Shown in pieces: positions 1 to 6,452 of a stretch of DNA of 10,603 nucleotides (positions are counted from its first letter, which is position 1; each line of letters begins with the position of its first letter). The stretch covers positions 1 through 10,603 of the forward strand of contig CAZWQM010000036.1 of assembly GCA_964636225.1 (NCBI GenBank), given 5' to 3'. Source of the stretch: UBA1858 sp964636225. Its GTDB lineage: Bacteria; Pseudomonadota; Gammaproteobacteria; UBA4575. Both the position numbers and the translations under genes were made by a program. The notes under the pieces are model-generated. The model had not been told where the DNA came from. It saw only the letters and a list, made by a program, of their open reading frames with translations, and did no database searches.

Positions 1-138
1 ATTAGGTTTGTCCATGTCTAATATCGAACTATTGAATGCGTGATCGGTTTCACAGGGTCTTTTGTCTGGGATAGATAAACTTACTGCTTGTAATGTCTCG
101 GTAAAATATTTTGCAAAGTTATGAGCACTCAGCCACAT
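1..138 (-). CDS. Possible N-terminus of an unknown protein, partial at left edge
   Basis: On the minus strand an ATG at 138-136 opens a frame that stays open for 46 codons to the window edge. It begins MWLSAHNFAKYF and reads on to LDMDKPN at position 1. A modest Shine-Dalgarno-like AAGG (147-144) lies 5 nt before the ATG. If real, the gene diverges from the deacetylase that starts at 202, with only 63 bp between the two starts. I do not recognise the protein and see no signal peptide or membrane segment in the visible part. A frame of this length can stay open by chance, roughly one time in ten per frame, so the call rests on the start context and the divergent layout. On the plus strand the same stretch shows only a short tail ending at a TGA near 41-43, which could be chance. 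Confidence 0.3.
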   Translation of the reverse strand, partial: MWLSAHNFAKYFTETLQAVSLSIPDKRPCETDHAFNSSILDMDKPN

Positions 139-201
139 TAAAGCCTTAGCAAATCCGTAGTATTAAGGGGCACACATTTAAAGTACGCAGGTTAAGTACG
201 A

Positions 202-1302
202 ATGTTACAAAAATTCAAGAATTTCGTATTTCTTATAAGCAAATATTCGGGGTTGTTTTCACTATCACGCCGATTAATGCGTAATAAAGTGCGGGTACTT
301 TGTTATCATGGATTTTCCGCGCGTGACGAACAATTATTGTATAAACCTGGGTTGTATATTGAGCCGGCGGCTTTTGAAAAGAGACTTAATTATTTAAAGC
401 GTAAAGGTTACCGCGTGCTGGGCCTTGATGAGGCCTATCAAAGTATTTCACAGCAGCAAAAGATGCATGATCGCGTCGTTATCACTATCGATGATGGGTT
501 TGTTAATTTGCTTACCGAGGCTGCGTCAATATTGGGTAAATATGATTATCCCTCGACCTTATATTTAACTTCTTATTATTTCGATAATGACTGCCCGGTG
601 TTTACGCTGGCGCTCGGCTATATGTTTTGGAAATCAAGACAGACACGAGTTGATTTGTCGTCATTACATATCCCTTCACTCTCACAAGGTGAGTACGAGC
701 TGACGCATGAGAGCAGAGTTGAAATTTCGGAACAGGTGATAGCTTTTGGAGAATCTCTGAAAGGAAATGAATCTCGTATTGCATTACTGAAACAAGTCGG
801 CCAAATTCTCGATGTGGGTTATGAACAACTGAATAAAGACCGATTGTTTAATCTCCTTAGCAAAAAAGAACTGGAAGAGGTGCGCAAGTACCGAGTGGAT
901 ATCGAGATGCATACACATCGACACACTCTGCCGAAGAATCAGGCCGTCGCGTTGAAAGAGATTCGCGATAACAGAGCCGTTATAGAGCCGCTTATTTCAA
1001 AAACCATGCGACATTTCTGTTATCCGAGCGGGGTATGGTCTACTCGGCACTGGCAACCTCTTCAGCAAGCGCAGATTTTAACTGCGACCACCTGTGAGAC
1101 GGGTCTGGTAGACGAAAAAACGCCAGTATTGGCCTGGCCACGAATCGTGGACAGCTCTCGAGTATCCCAACTGGAGTTTGAAGCAGAAATATCCGGGTTT
1201 AATGAGCTGATTCGATCCCTGCGCTCGCATTTTCGGCTTTCCAATAGGGAATCAGTGTCAAATGCTTCAAATATAGAGGCGCCTGAAACTACCGCCAGAT
1301 AG
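202..1302 (+). CDS. Polysaccharide deacetylase family protein (NodB homology domain)
   Basis: 366 aa carbohydrate esterase family 4-type enzyme, expected to remove N-acetyl (or related) groups from a polysaccharide using a bound metal ion. Motif 1 is T-I-D-D-G at residues 95-99, where D97 would be the catalytic base and D98 a metal ligand. Motif 2 is H-T-H-R-H at 237-241, with H237 and H241 as metal ligands. A motif-3-like F-C-Y-P-S-G lies at 272-277 and W-P-R at 312-314 may correspond to a later motif. The two metal motifs are about 140 residues apart, much more than the roughly 50 usual in NodB domains, so a largely helical insert (about 130-230) seems to sit in the barrel. No cleavable signal peptide is visible; the N-terminus is basic with scattered hydrophobic residues, so the protein may be cytoplasmic or membrane-associated. 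The start ATG has only a weak upstream purine stretch. The substrate is unknown; capsule, exopolysaccharide or lipopolysaccharide precursors are plausible by family only. Confidence 0.85.
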   Translation: MLQKFKNFVFLISKYSGLFSLSRRLMRNKVRVLCYHGFSARDEQLLYKPGLYIEPAAFEKRLNYLKRKGYRVLGLDEAYQSISQQQKMHDRVVITIDDGFVNLLTEAASILGKYDYPSTLYLTSYYFDNDCPVFTLALGYMFWKSRQTRVDLSSLHIPSLSQGEYELTHESRVEISEQVIAFGESLKGNESRIALLKQVGQILDVGYEQLNKDRLFNLLSKKELEEVRKYRVDIEMHTHRHTLPKNQAVALKEIRDNRAVIEPLISKTMRHFCYPSGVWSTRHWQPLQQAQILTATTCETGLVDEKTPVLAWPRIVDSSRVSQLEFEAEISGFNELIRSLRSHFRLSNRESVSNASNIEAPETTAR

Positions 1303-1321
1303 TCCCAAAAGGTCAACCGAC

Positions 1322-1391
1322 ACCACCTGCTAGCTTTCAAAATACCCATTTTAATCCGCTAGCCTGTCTTTGGGTGGTATGTTATATTTTT
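1322..1391 (+). terminator. Nested hairpin with a distant T-run, possible terminator of the deacetylase gene
   Basis: Three nested inverted repeats can stack here: ACCACC (1322-1327) with GGTGGT (1373-1378), GCTAGC (1329-1334) with GCTAGC (1358-1363), and AAAAT (1339-1343) with ATTTT (1348-1352) around a 4-nt loop. A run of five T (1387-1391) follows, but about 9 nt after the outer stem, so this is not a textbook intrinsic terminator. It begins about 20 bp after the deacetylase stop codon and may stabilise or end that transcript. The GCTAGC hexamer is itself a palindrome, which weakens the structural argument. Confidence 0.3.
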
Positions 1392-1407
1392 ACGTGTGCT
1401 TGATGTG

Positions 1408-1431
1408 CTCGATTCCTGTTGCCGAATCGAG
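1408..1431. promoter_or_regulatory. 8-bp perfect dyad overlapping the -35 element of the rimP operon promoter
   Basis: CTCGATTC (1408-1415) is followed 8 nt later by its exact reverse complement GAATCGAG (1424-1431). The right half overlaps the last base of the proposed -35 hexamer and enters the spacer, while the -35 itself lies mostly in the centre of the dyad. Half-sites centred about 16 bp apart would suit a dimeric DNA-binding repressor. No T-run follows, so it is not a terminator. The binding protein, if any, is unknown, and the arrangement differs from the GAAT-n4-ATTC pattern of an ARG box. Confidence 0.4.
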
Positions 1432-1447
1432 TGCTGTAAAATATAAT
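1419..1447 (+). promoter_or_regulatory. Sigma70-type promoter of the rimP-nusA-infB operon
   Basis: TTGCCG (1419-1424) and a perfect TATAAT (1442-1447) are separated by exactly 17 bp. This is the best promoter match in the spacer and the first strong one upstream of rimP. Transcription would start near 1454-1457, giving a rimP leader of about 100 nt that contains the intrinsic terminator at 1491-1512. Confidence 0.75.
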
Positions 1448-1490
1448 TCACCTCCTAGTAGTACTGTGGTGAACATTGGATGTTATTTAG

Positions 1491-1512
1491 AGGCCCCTTT
1501 TGGGGCTTTTTT
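1491..1512 (+). terminator. Intrinsic terminator (attenuator candidate) in the rimP leader
   Basis: A G+C-rich stem, AGGCCCC (1491-1497) with GGGGCTT (1502-1508), closes a TTTT loop; its base is one A-U and one G-U pair. It runs into six T (1507-1512). This is a classic Rho-independent signal. It lies downstream of the TATAAT promoter and about 40 nt before rimP, so RNA polymerase from that promoter must read through it to express the operon. It could therefore act as an attenuator or partial terminator, or end a short RNA of about 58 nt. In E. coli the nusA operon is autogenously controlled by NusA, which makes an attenuator here plausible but unproven. Confidence 0.75.
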
Positions 1513-1542
1513 GTTGGTCGAATGAAAATTCTGCGTTTTTAT

Positions 1543-1547
1543 GGAGG
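1543..1547 (+). promoter_or_regulatory. Ribosome binding site that sets the rimP start at GTG 1556
   Basis: GGAGG sits 8 nt before GTG 1556, an ideal spacing. It lies inside the first codons of the longer frame from ATG 1541, and that ATG has only T-rich sequence before it. This argues for the GTG. Confidence 0.75.
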
Positions 1548-1555
1548 ATAGAGGC

Positions 1556-2017
1556 GTGAAACTGGACTCGGATGGTCTTGAGGCACTGATTGCGCCGGTA
1601 GTGCAGGGATTGGGATTCACCCTCTGGGGTGTTGAGTTGAGAAGCTCGCAACATCACGCGTTGGTGAAAGTTTTTATTGATCATCACGAGGGCATTACGG
1701 TAGATGACTGCTCGAAAGTCAGTCATCAAATCAGCGGAGTTCTGGACGTGGAAGACCCCATCAGTGTGGCGTATACATTGGAGGTCTCATCACCCGGAGT
1801 GGAACGGCCACTAATGAAGCTTGAGCATTTTAAGAAGTACTTGGGTCGAGACATAAAAGTCCGATTGAGTTGGCCGGTGAATGAGAGAAGAAATTATATA
1901 GGGACGCTTGCTAAAGTGGATGAAGAGGAAGTTTCGCTGAATGTAGACGGTGACATAGTGAGCTTTCCTTTCAATGCAGTGAAGCGGGCAAATTTAATTT
2001 ATAGCGAATTAAAATAG
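1556..2017 (+). CDS. rimP: Ribosome maturation factor RimP
   Basis: Cytoplasmic 30S assembly factor that binds free small subunits and helps early S12 and 3' domain assembly. From GTG 1556 the protein is 153 aa, close to the E. coli length of about 150. The N-terminal domain (about 1-80) carries the family signature, including GITVDDCSKVSHQISGVLDV and then LEVSSPGVERPL. The C-terminal Sm-like beta-barrel domain follows (about 85-153) and ends in KRANLIYSEL. An in-frame ATG at 1541 would add five residues but has no Shine-Dalgarno, whereas GTG 1556 has GGAGG 8 nt upstream; the shorter start also matches the family. It is the first gene of the operon and is followed by nusA after 24 bp, the usual order. 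Expression should depend on the promoter at 1419-1447 and on read-through of the terminator at 1491-1512. Confidence 0.95.
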   Translation: MKLDSDGLEALIAPVVQGLGFTLWGVELRSSQHHALVKVFIDHHEGITVDDCSKVSHQISGVLDVEDPISVAYTLEVSSPGVERPLMKLEHFKKYLGRDIKVRLSWPVNERRNYIGTLAKVDEEEVSLNVDGDIVSFPFNAVKRANLIYSELK

Positions 2018-2041
2018 GGCACTTTAGGAACGCATAAGTTT

Positions 2042-3541
2042 ATGAACAAAGAAATATTAATGGTTGCCGACACGGTTTCTAACGAGAAAGGTGTTGAAAA
2101 AGATATCATTTTTCAGGCGATAGAAGCGGCACTGGCTACGGCTACGCGTAAACGCTATGCCAAAGATGTTGAAGTGCGCGTGAGTATTGATCGTGACACA
2201 GGGGATTATGAAACGTTTCGACGCTGGCTGGTTGTAGATGACGAGGATCCGGAGTTTGAATCAACCGATAAGCAGGTTCTGTACAGTTATGCAATCCAGG
2301 ATCATCCGGATATCCAGGTGGGTGATTATGTAGAAGAGGGTATTGAATCGGTCTCATTTGGTCGCATTGCCGCGCATACCGCCAAGCAGGTTATCGTACA
2401 AAAAGTGCGTGAAGCCGAACGCGCACAAATCGTCGAAGCCTATACGGATCGTGTAGGTGAGCTGGTGATGGGCGTGGTAAAACGTGCCGAGCATAGCGGC
2501 GTTTATATTGACTTAGGTGGCAATGCAGAAGGCTTTATTACTCGCGAAGATTTGATTCCGCGCGAGTCTATTCGACCCGGAGACCGTATTCGTGCGTATC
2601 TGAAAGATGTGCGTTCTGAAACGCGTGGGCCTCAGCTGTTTCTTACTCGAACAGCGCCGAAATTTTTAATCGAATTATTCAAACTTGAAGTGCCTGAAGT
2701 GGGCCAGGGTGTGATTGAGGTTTTGGGTGCCGCACGTGACCCTGGGTTACGCGCAAAAATTGCCGTACGTTCACTCGATCCGCGTCTGGATCCTGTTGGG
2801 GCATGTGTGGGAATGCGCGGCTCGCGTGTGCAGTCGGTGTCTAATGAGCTGGCCGGTGAGCGCATTGATATTATTCTCTGGGATGAGAATCCTGCACAGT
2901 TTGTGATTAATGCTATGTCGCCTGCGGTAACGCTGTCGATTGTTGTTGATGAAGAATCCAACAGTATGGATATCGCTGTGGAAGAGGAAAAACTTTCCCA
3001 AGCCATTGGTCGAGGTGGGCAGAATGTGAAGCTAGCCAGCGAGCTGACCGGCTGGGAACTGAATGTTATGACGGAGAGTCAGGCAGAAGAAAAAAACGAA
3101 GGCGAAATGAAAGAGCTGCAAAAGCTGTTTATGGATCAGCTGGATGTTGACGAGGAAGTGGCTGCGATTCTGGTACAGGAAGGTTTCTCTACAGTGGACG
3201 AAATTGCCTATGTACCACCTAAAGAACTGCTTGAAGTAGAAGAGTTTGATGAACAGGTGGTTGAAGAATTAAGAGGCCGGGCCAGAGATGCACTGTTAAC
3301 ACAGGCAATATCCAGTAGTAATGATGAGAATGCGGAACCTGCCGAGGATCTGCTGGCGATGGATAATATGACACGGGATCTGGCATATGAGCTGGCGGCG
3401 CGTGGTGTGATTACCATGGAAGATCTGGCTGAGCAGGCGGTTGATGATATTTCTGATATCGAAGGCATGACAGAAGAAAAAGCGGGTGAGCTGATAATGC
3501 AGGCTCGTGCCCCCTGGTTTGCAGAAGAAGAAACTAACTAA
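2042..3541 (+). CDS. nusA: Transcription termination/antitermination factor NusA
   Basis: 499 aa RNA-binding elongation factor that joins RNA polymerase after sigma release, enhances pausing and hairpin-dependent termination, and takes part in antitermination complexes. Domains in order: N-terminal RNA polymerase-binding domain (1 to about 130, MNKEILMVADTVSNEKG start and FRRWLVVDD at 59-67), S1 domain (about 135-205), KH1 with GMRG at 257-260, KH2 with GRGG at 323-326, then two acidic repeats AR1 (about 362-425) and AR2 (about 435-492). Two acidic repeats are typical of gammaproteobacteria; in E. coli AR1 contacts phage lambda N and AR2 contacts the alpha-subunit C-terminal domain. Length matches E. 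coli NusA (495 aa). An AGGAA lies about 11 nt before the ATG. NusA may regulate its own operon through the leader terminator at 1491-1512, by analogy with E. coli. No missing motifs are seen. Confidence 0.98.
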   Translation: MNKEILMVADTVSNEKGVEKDIIFQAIEAALATATRKRYAKDVEVRVSIDRDTGDYETFRRWLVVDDEDPEFESTDKQVLYSYAIQDHPDIQVGDYVEEGIESVSFGRIAAHTAKQVIVQKVREAERAQIVEAYTDRVGELVMGVVKRAEHSGVYIDLGGNAEGFITREDLIPRESIRPGDRIRAYLKDVRSETRGPQLFLTRTAPKFLIELFKLEVPEVGQGVIEVLGAARDPGLRAKIAVRSLDPRLDPVGACVGMRGSRVQSVSNELAGERIDIILWDENPAQFVINAMSPAVTLSIVVDEESNSMDIAVEEEKLSQAIGRGGQNVKLASELTGWELNVMTESQAEEKNEGEMKELQKLFMDQLDVDEEVAAILVQEGFSTVDEIAYVPPKELLEVEEFDEQVVEELRGRARDALLTQAISSSNDENAEPAEDLLAMDNMTRDLAYELAARGVITMEDLAEQAVDDISDIEGMTEEKAGELIMQARAPWFAEEETN

Positions 3542-3553
3542 GATTGAGGACGC

Positions 3554-6052
3554 ATGGCAAAAGTCACTGTACAACAATTAGCAGAAGTCGTTGGGACACC
3601 AGTCGATAAACTCCTTGAGCAGCTCAAGGATGCCGGCTTGAGTTTTTCTGCGCCAGATCAGGAAATATCTGACAGTGAGAAATTGCAGCTACTGGAGCAT
3701 TTGCGTCAAAGCAAAGGTGCCAAGCTGGGAGGTGCCAGCGAAGGTAAAAAAATTACCCTCAGAAGAAAAAGCACTTCACAGTTGAAAGTCAGTGGTGGCC
3801 AGGGACGTACAGCAAACACTAAAACAGTCAATGTCGAAGTGCGCAGGAAAAAAACTTATGTCAAGCGTAGTGAGCTGATAGAGGCACAGGAGCAAAAGCG
3901 CAAGGAAGAGGAAGAACTTGAATGTCAAAGACTGGCGGAAGAACAGGAAAAACAGGCGTTAAAAGACGCTGAAGCTGCTCGCATTGCAGAAGAAGAGCGT
4001 GAGTCTCAAGAGGAACTGGCTGCCAAAGAAGCAGAAGAACAGAGACTTGCAGTAGAGGCGGCAGCAGTAGCTCAGGAAAAACAGGCAGTAGTTACCACGG
4101 CACCGGCCGCGCCGGTAAAAGATAAAAAACTTGGTCGCAAGAAAGATAAAGACGAAGACCATGATCATGACCATGGTCGACGCAAAGAATTGCATGTAGC
4201 CAGCGATAAGCGTGGTCGACGTAAGCCCAAAGCGAAAGCACGTCCGCATCGAGTGGAGGCATCTGGTAAGCATGGATTTGAACGTCCCGTAGCGCCTGTG
4301 GTGAGAGAAGTGCTGATCCCTGAAAGTATTTCAGTTTCTGATCTTGCCCAAAAAATGGCAATTAAAGCCGCCGAAGTCATCAAAGTCATGATGAATATGG
4401 GTGCAATGGCCACAATTAATCAGGTGATTGATCAAGACACAGCAATTCTGGTGGTGGAAGAATTGGGGCATACAGCCAAGCCGTTTGAAGAAAACGATAT
4501 TGAATCCAAAGTCGTAAAACATGTATACGACGCAGAAGCATCGGTTGCACGTCCGCCGGTGGTCACCGTGATGGGGCATGTAGATCACGGAAAAACGTCA
4601 TTGCTTGATTACATGCGCCATTCACGCGTTGCTGCCGGTGAGGCGGGTGGAATTACCCAACACATTGGCGCTTATCATGTTGAAACACCTAATGGTGTGA
4701 TTACATTTTTGGATACACCAGGTCACGCGGCATTTACTGCCATGCGTGCGCGTGGTGCGCAAGCGACCGATATCGTTATTTTGGTCGTGTCTGCGGATGA
4801 TGGTGTGATGCCACAAACTGCGGAAGCGGTTAAACATTCCAAAGCGGCCGGTGTACCCATCGTAGTGGCGGTAAATAAAATTGATAAAGAAGATGCCGAT
4901 CCGGATCGTGTGCGTAATGATCTTGCAGCATTGGAAGTGGTACCGGAAGAGTGGGGTGGCGATGTGCAGTTTATTAATGTTTCTGCCAAAACCGGACAGG
5001 GCATTGATGAATTGCTGAATGCTGTAAGTTTGCAAGCAGAAGTGATGGAACTGGTGGGCGTGCCTGAAGGGCCAGCGACAGGAATTGTCATTGAATCAAC
5101 TCTGGATAAAGGACGCGGGCCTGTCAGTACCATCCTGGTTCAGGAAGGCAAGCTATCGCGAGGTGACATGCTTTTGTGTGGTGAAGAATATGGTCGTGTT
5201 CGTGCCATGTTTGATGAACAGGGTAATCCGGTAGAGTCTGCGGGTCCATCATTGCCAGTTGTGGTGCTGGGTTTGTCTGGAACAGTCAATGCCGGCGATG
5301 AAGCCATCGTTGTTGAAAATGAGCGCAAGGCCCGTGAAGTGGCTGTATTGCGCCGAGGAAAAACTCGGGAGTCAAAACTGGCGGCACAGCAATCGGCAAA
5401 ACTTGAAAATATATTTAATCAGATGCAGGAAGGTGAAGTGGCTTCCGTAAATATTCTGATTAAGGCGGATGTGCAGGGAAGTGCGGAAGCACTGCGGGAT
5501 TCGCTTGAGAATCTATCCACTGATGAGGTGAAAGTGAATATCGTCAGTGCCGGAGTGGGTGGTATTACCGAGTCCGATATCAATTTGGCCGCTGCATCTA
5601 GCGCGATTGTGATTGGATTTAACGTGCGTGCGGATGCCAGCGCGCGCAAAGCGATTGATGAAAATGGCGTGGATTTACGCTACTACAGCATTATTTATGA
5701 AGTCATAGACGATGTTAAGAGCGCTATGAGCGGACTGTTGTCGCCAGAGTTACGAGAAGAAATTGTCGGTATTGCTGAAGTGAAAGATGTATTTAAATCT
5801 TCTGCATTAGGTGCCGTGGCCGGATGCCAGGTGGTAGATGGCGTTGTGAAGAAAGGTAATCCTATTCGTGTATTACGAGATAATGTTGTTATTTATGAGG
5901 GCGAACTGGAATCTTTGCGTCGACATAAGGATGATGTGTCTGAGGTTCGTGCCGGTACCGAATGTGGTATTGCAGTGAAGAACTACAATGACGTCAGAGC
6001 CGGAGACAACATCGAAGTTTACGAGCGGACCGAAGTAGCACGTACCATTTAG
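3554..6052 (+). CDS. infB: Translation initiation factor IF-2
   Basis: 832 aa GTPase that brings formyl-methionyl-tRNA to the 30S subunit and promotes 50S joining. Residues 1-50 form an IF2_N domain. They are followed by a basic segment, a long charged Glu/Ala/Lys/Gln-rich helix (about 105-178), and a polar linker with an Asp-His alternating patch (EDHDHDHG, 201-208) and two GRRK repeats. A second IF2_N module covers about 255-305. The G domain has G1 GHVDHGKT (341-348), G3 DTPGH (387-391), G4 NKID (441-444) and G5 SAK (477-479), all intact. Beta-barrel domain II, domain III and the C-terminal fMet-tRNA-binding domain follow, ending in GDNIEVYERTEVARTI. A GAGGA sits 3 nt before the ATG, a short but workable spacing. 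E. coli makes shorter IF2 forms from internal starts; I found no internal in-frame start with a convincing Shine-Dalgarno. rbfA begins 1 bp after the stop. Confidence 0.98.
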   Translation: MAKVTVQQLAEVVGTPVDKLLEQLKDAGLSFSAPDQEISDSEKLQLLEHLRQSKGAKLGGASEGKKITLRRKSTSQLKVSGGQGRTANTKTVNVEVRRKKTYVKRSELIEAQEQKRKEEEELECQRLAEEQEKQALKDAEAARIAEEERESQEELAAKEAEEQRLAVEAAAVAQEKQAVVTTAPAAPVKDKKLGRKKDKDEDHDHDHGRRKELHVASDKRGRRKPKAKARPHRVEASGKHGFERPVAPVVREVLIPESISVSDLAQKMAIKAAEVIKVMMNMGAMATINQVIDQDTAILVVEELGHTAKPFEENDIESKVVKHVYDAEASVARPPVVTVMGHVDHGKTSLLDYMRHSRVAAGEAGGITQHIGAYHVETPNGVITFLDTPGHAAFTAMRARGAQATDIVILVVSADDGVMPQTAEAVKHSKAAGVPIVVAVNKIDKEDADPDRVRNDLAALEVVPEEWGGDVQFINVSAKTGQGIDELLNAVSLQAEVMELVGVPEGPATGIVIESTLDKGRGPVSTILVQEGKLSRGDMLLCGEEYGRVRAMFDEQGNPVESAGPSLPVVVLGLSGTVNAGDEAIVVENERKAREVAVLRRGKTRESKLAAQQSAKLENIFNQMQEGEVASVNILIKADVQGSAEALRDSLENLSTDEVKVNIVSAGVGGITESDINLAAASSAIVIGFNVRADASARKAIDENGVDLRYYSIIYEVIDDVKSAMSGLLSPELREEIVGIAEVKDVFKSSALGAVAGCQVVDGVVKKGNPIRVLRDNVVIYEGELESLRRHKDDVSEVRAGTECGIAVKNYNDVRAGDNIEVYERTEVARTI

Positions 6053-6053
6053 C

Positions 6054-6404
6054 ATGCCTAAAGACTTTCCCCGTGCACTTCGCGTTGCCGAACAGATTCG
6101 AAGAGAGTTGGTCGTTTTACTCAGAGATGAGGTGAACGATCCTAGAGTCAAGGATTTTTCCATTTCGGAAGTAGTGGTATCTAAGGATTTGTCTACAGCT
6201 AAAGTTTACTTTACTCTGTATGCGCAAAACGAAGAAGTAGAACAGCTGCAGGCGGGTCTGAATAGCTGTTGCGCGTTTTTACGCAAAGAGCTTGGTAAAT
6301 TAATGCGATTGCGCGTGATTCCCACATTATCATTTCATTACGACGATACGCTGGAGCGTTCTGCTCGATTGAATGACATTCTATCTAAAGCGAAGCGGGA
6401 TTAG
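6054..6404 (+). CDS. rbfA: 30S ribosome-binding factor RbfA
   Basis: 116 aa single KH-like-domain protein that binds the 30S subunit near helix 1 and the 3' end of 16S rRNA, assists late assembly and supports cold adaptation. Recognisable parts are the N-terminal helix (FPRALRVAEQIRREL), the NDPRV turn at 28-32, the VSKDLSTAKVYFTLY strand-loop-strand at 42-56, and LGKLMRLRVIPTLSFHYD at 80-97. It is shorter than the 133 aa E. coli protein because the charged C-terminal tail is nearly absent. The inter-helix kink, A-S-G before FIR in E. coli, reads C72-C73-A74 here. The ATG is 1 bp after the infB stop and has no clear Shine-Dalgarno, so it is probably translated by coupling to infB. Confidence 0.95.
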   Translation: MPKDFPRALRVAEQIRRELVVLLRDEVNDPRVKDFSISEVVVSKDLSTAKVYFTLYAQNEEVEQLQAGLNSCCAFLRKELGKLMRLRVIPTLSFHYDDTLERSARLNDILSKAKRD

Positions 6405-6452
6405 CTTCTGGCTTCTTAATCATCTCTGTTGCAACACTGTTAGTCATTTCAA

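Noticed and set aside
111..139. TTGCAA-17-CACATT as a promoter for the deacetylase gene
   Set aside because: The -10 match is poor and there is no supporting extended element. No confident promoter was found before 202.
1449..1456. Stretch TCACCTCCT identical to the 3' end of 16S rRNA, possibly sequestering the rimP ribosome binding site
   Set aside because: It sits at the expected transcription start and may be only partly transcribed. Only five bases (CCTCC) would pair with the rimP GGAGG.
1469..1525. Short leader peptide frame from GTG 1469 (18 codons) running through the terminator
   Set aside because: No Shine-Dalgarno precedes it and there is no run of regulatory codons. The frame is probably chance.
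1541..1555. ATG at 1541 as the rimP start
   Set aside because: It has no Shine-Dalgarno and would place the excellent GGAGG inside the gene. GTG 1556 has ideal spacing and gives the usual family length.
1062..1729. Minus-strand open frames over the end of the deacetylase gene, the spacer and the start of rimP
   Set aside because: They are shadows of real genes or cross the promoter and terminator, with no recognisable protein features.
4255..4274. GGAGG followed by ATG 4272 as an internal IF2 start
   Set aside because: The ATG is out of frame with infB, and the reading frame there has no in-frame start at a suitable distance.
2142..6163. Many antisense and out-of-frame open frames inside nusA, infB and rbfA, some over 120 codons
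   Set aside because: All overlap fully conserved housekeeping proteins on the other frame, and their compositions are low-complexity or Ser/Ala/Arg-rich as expected of shadows.
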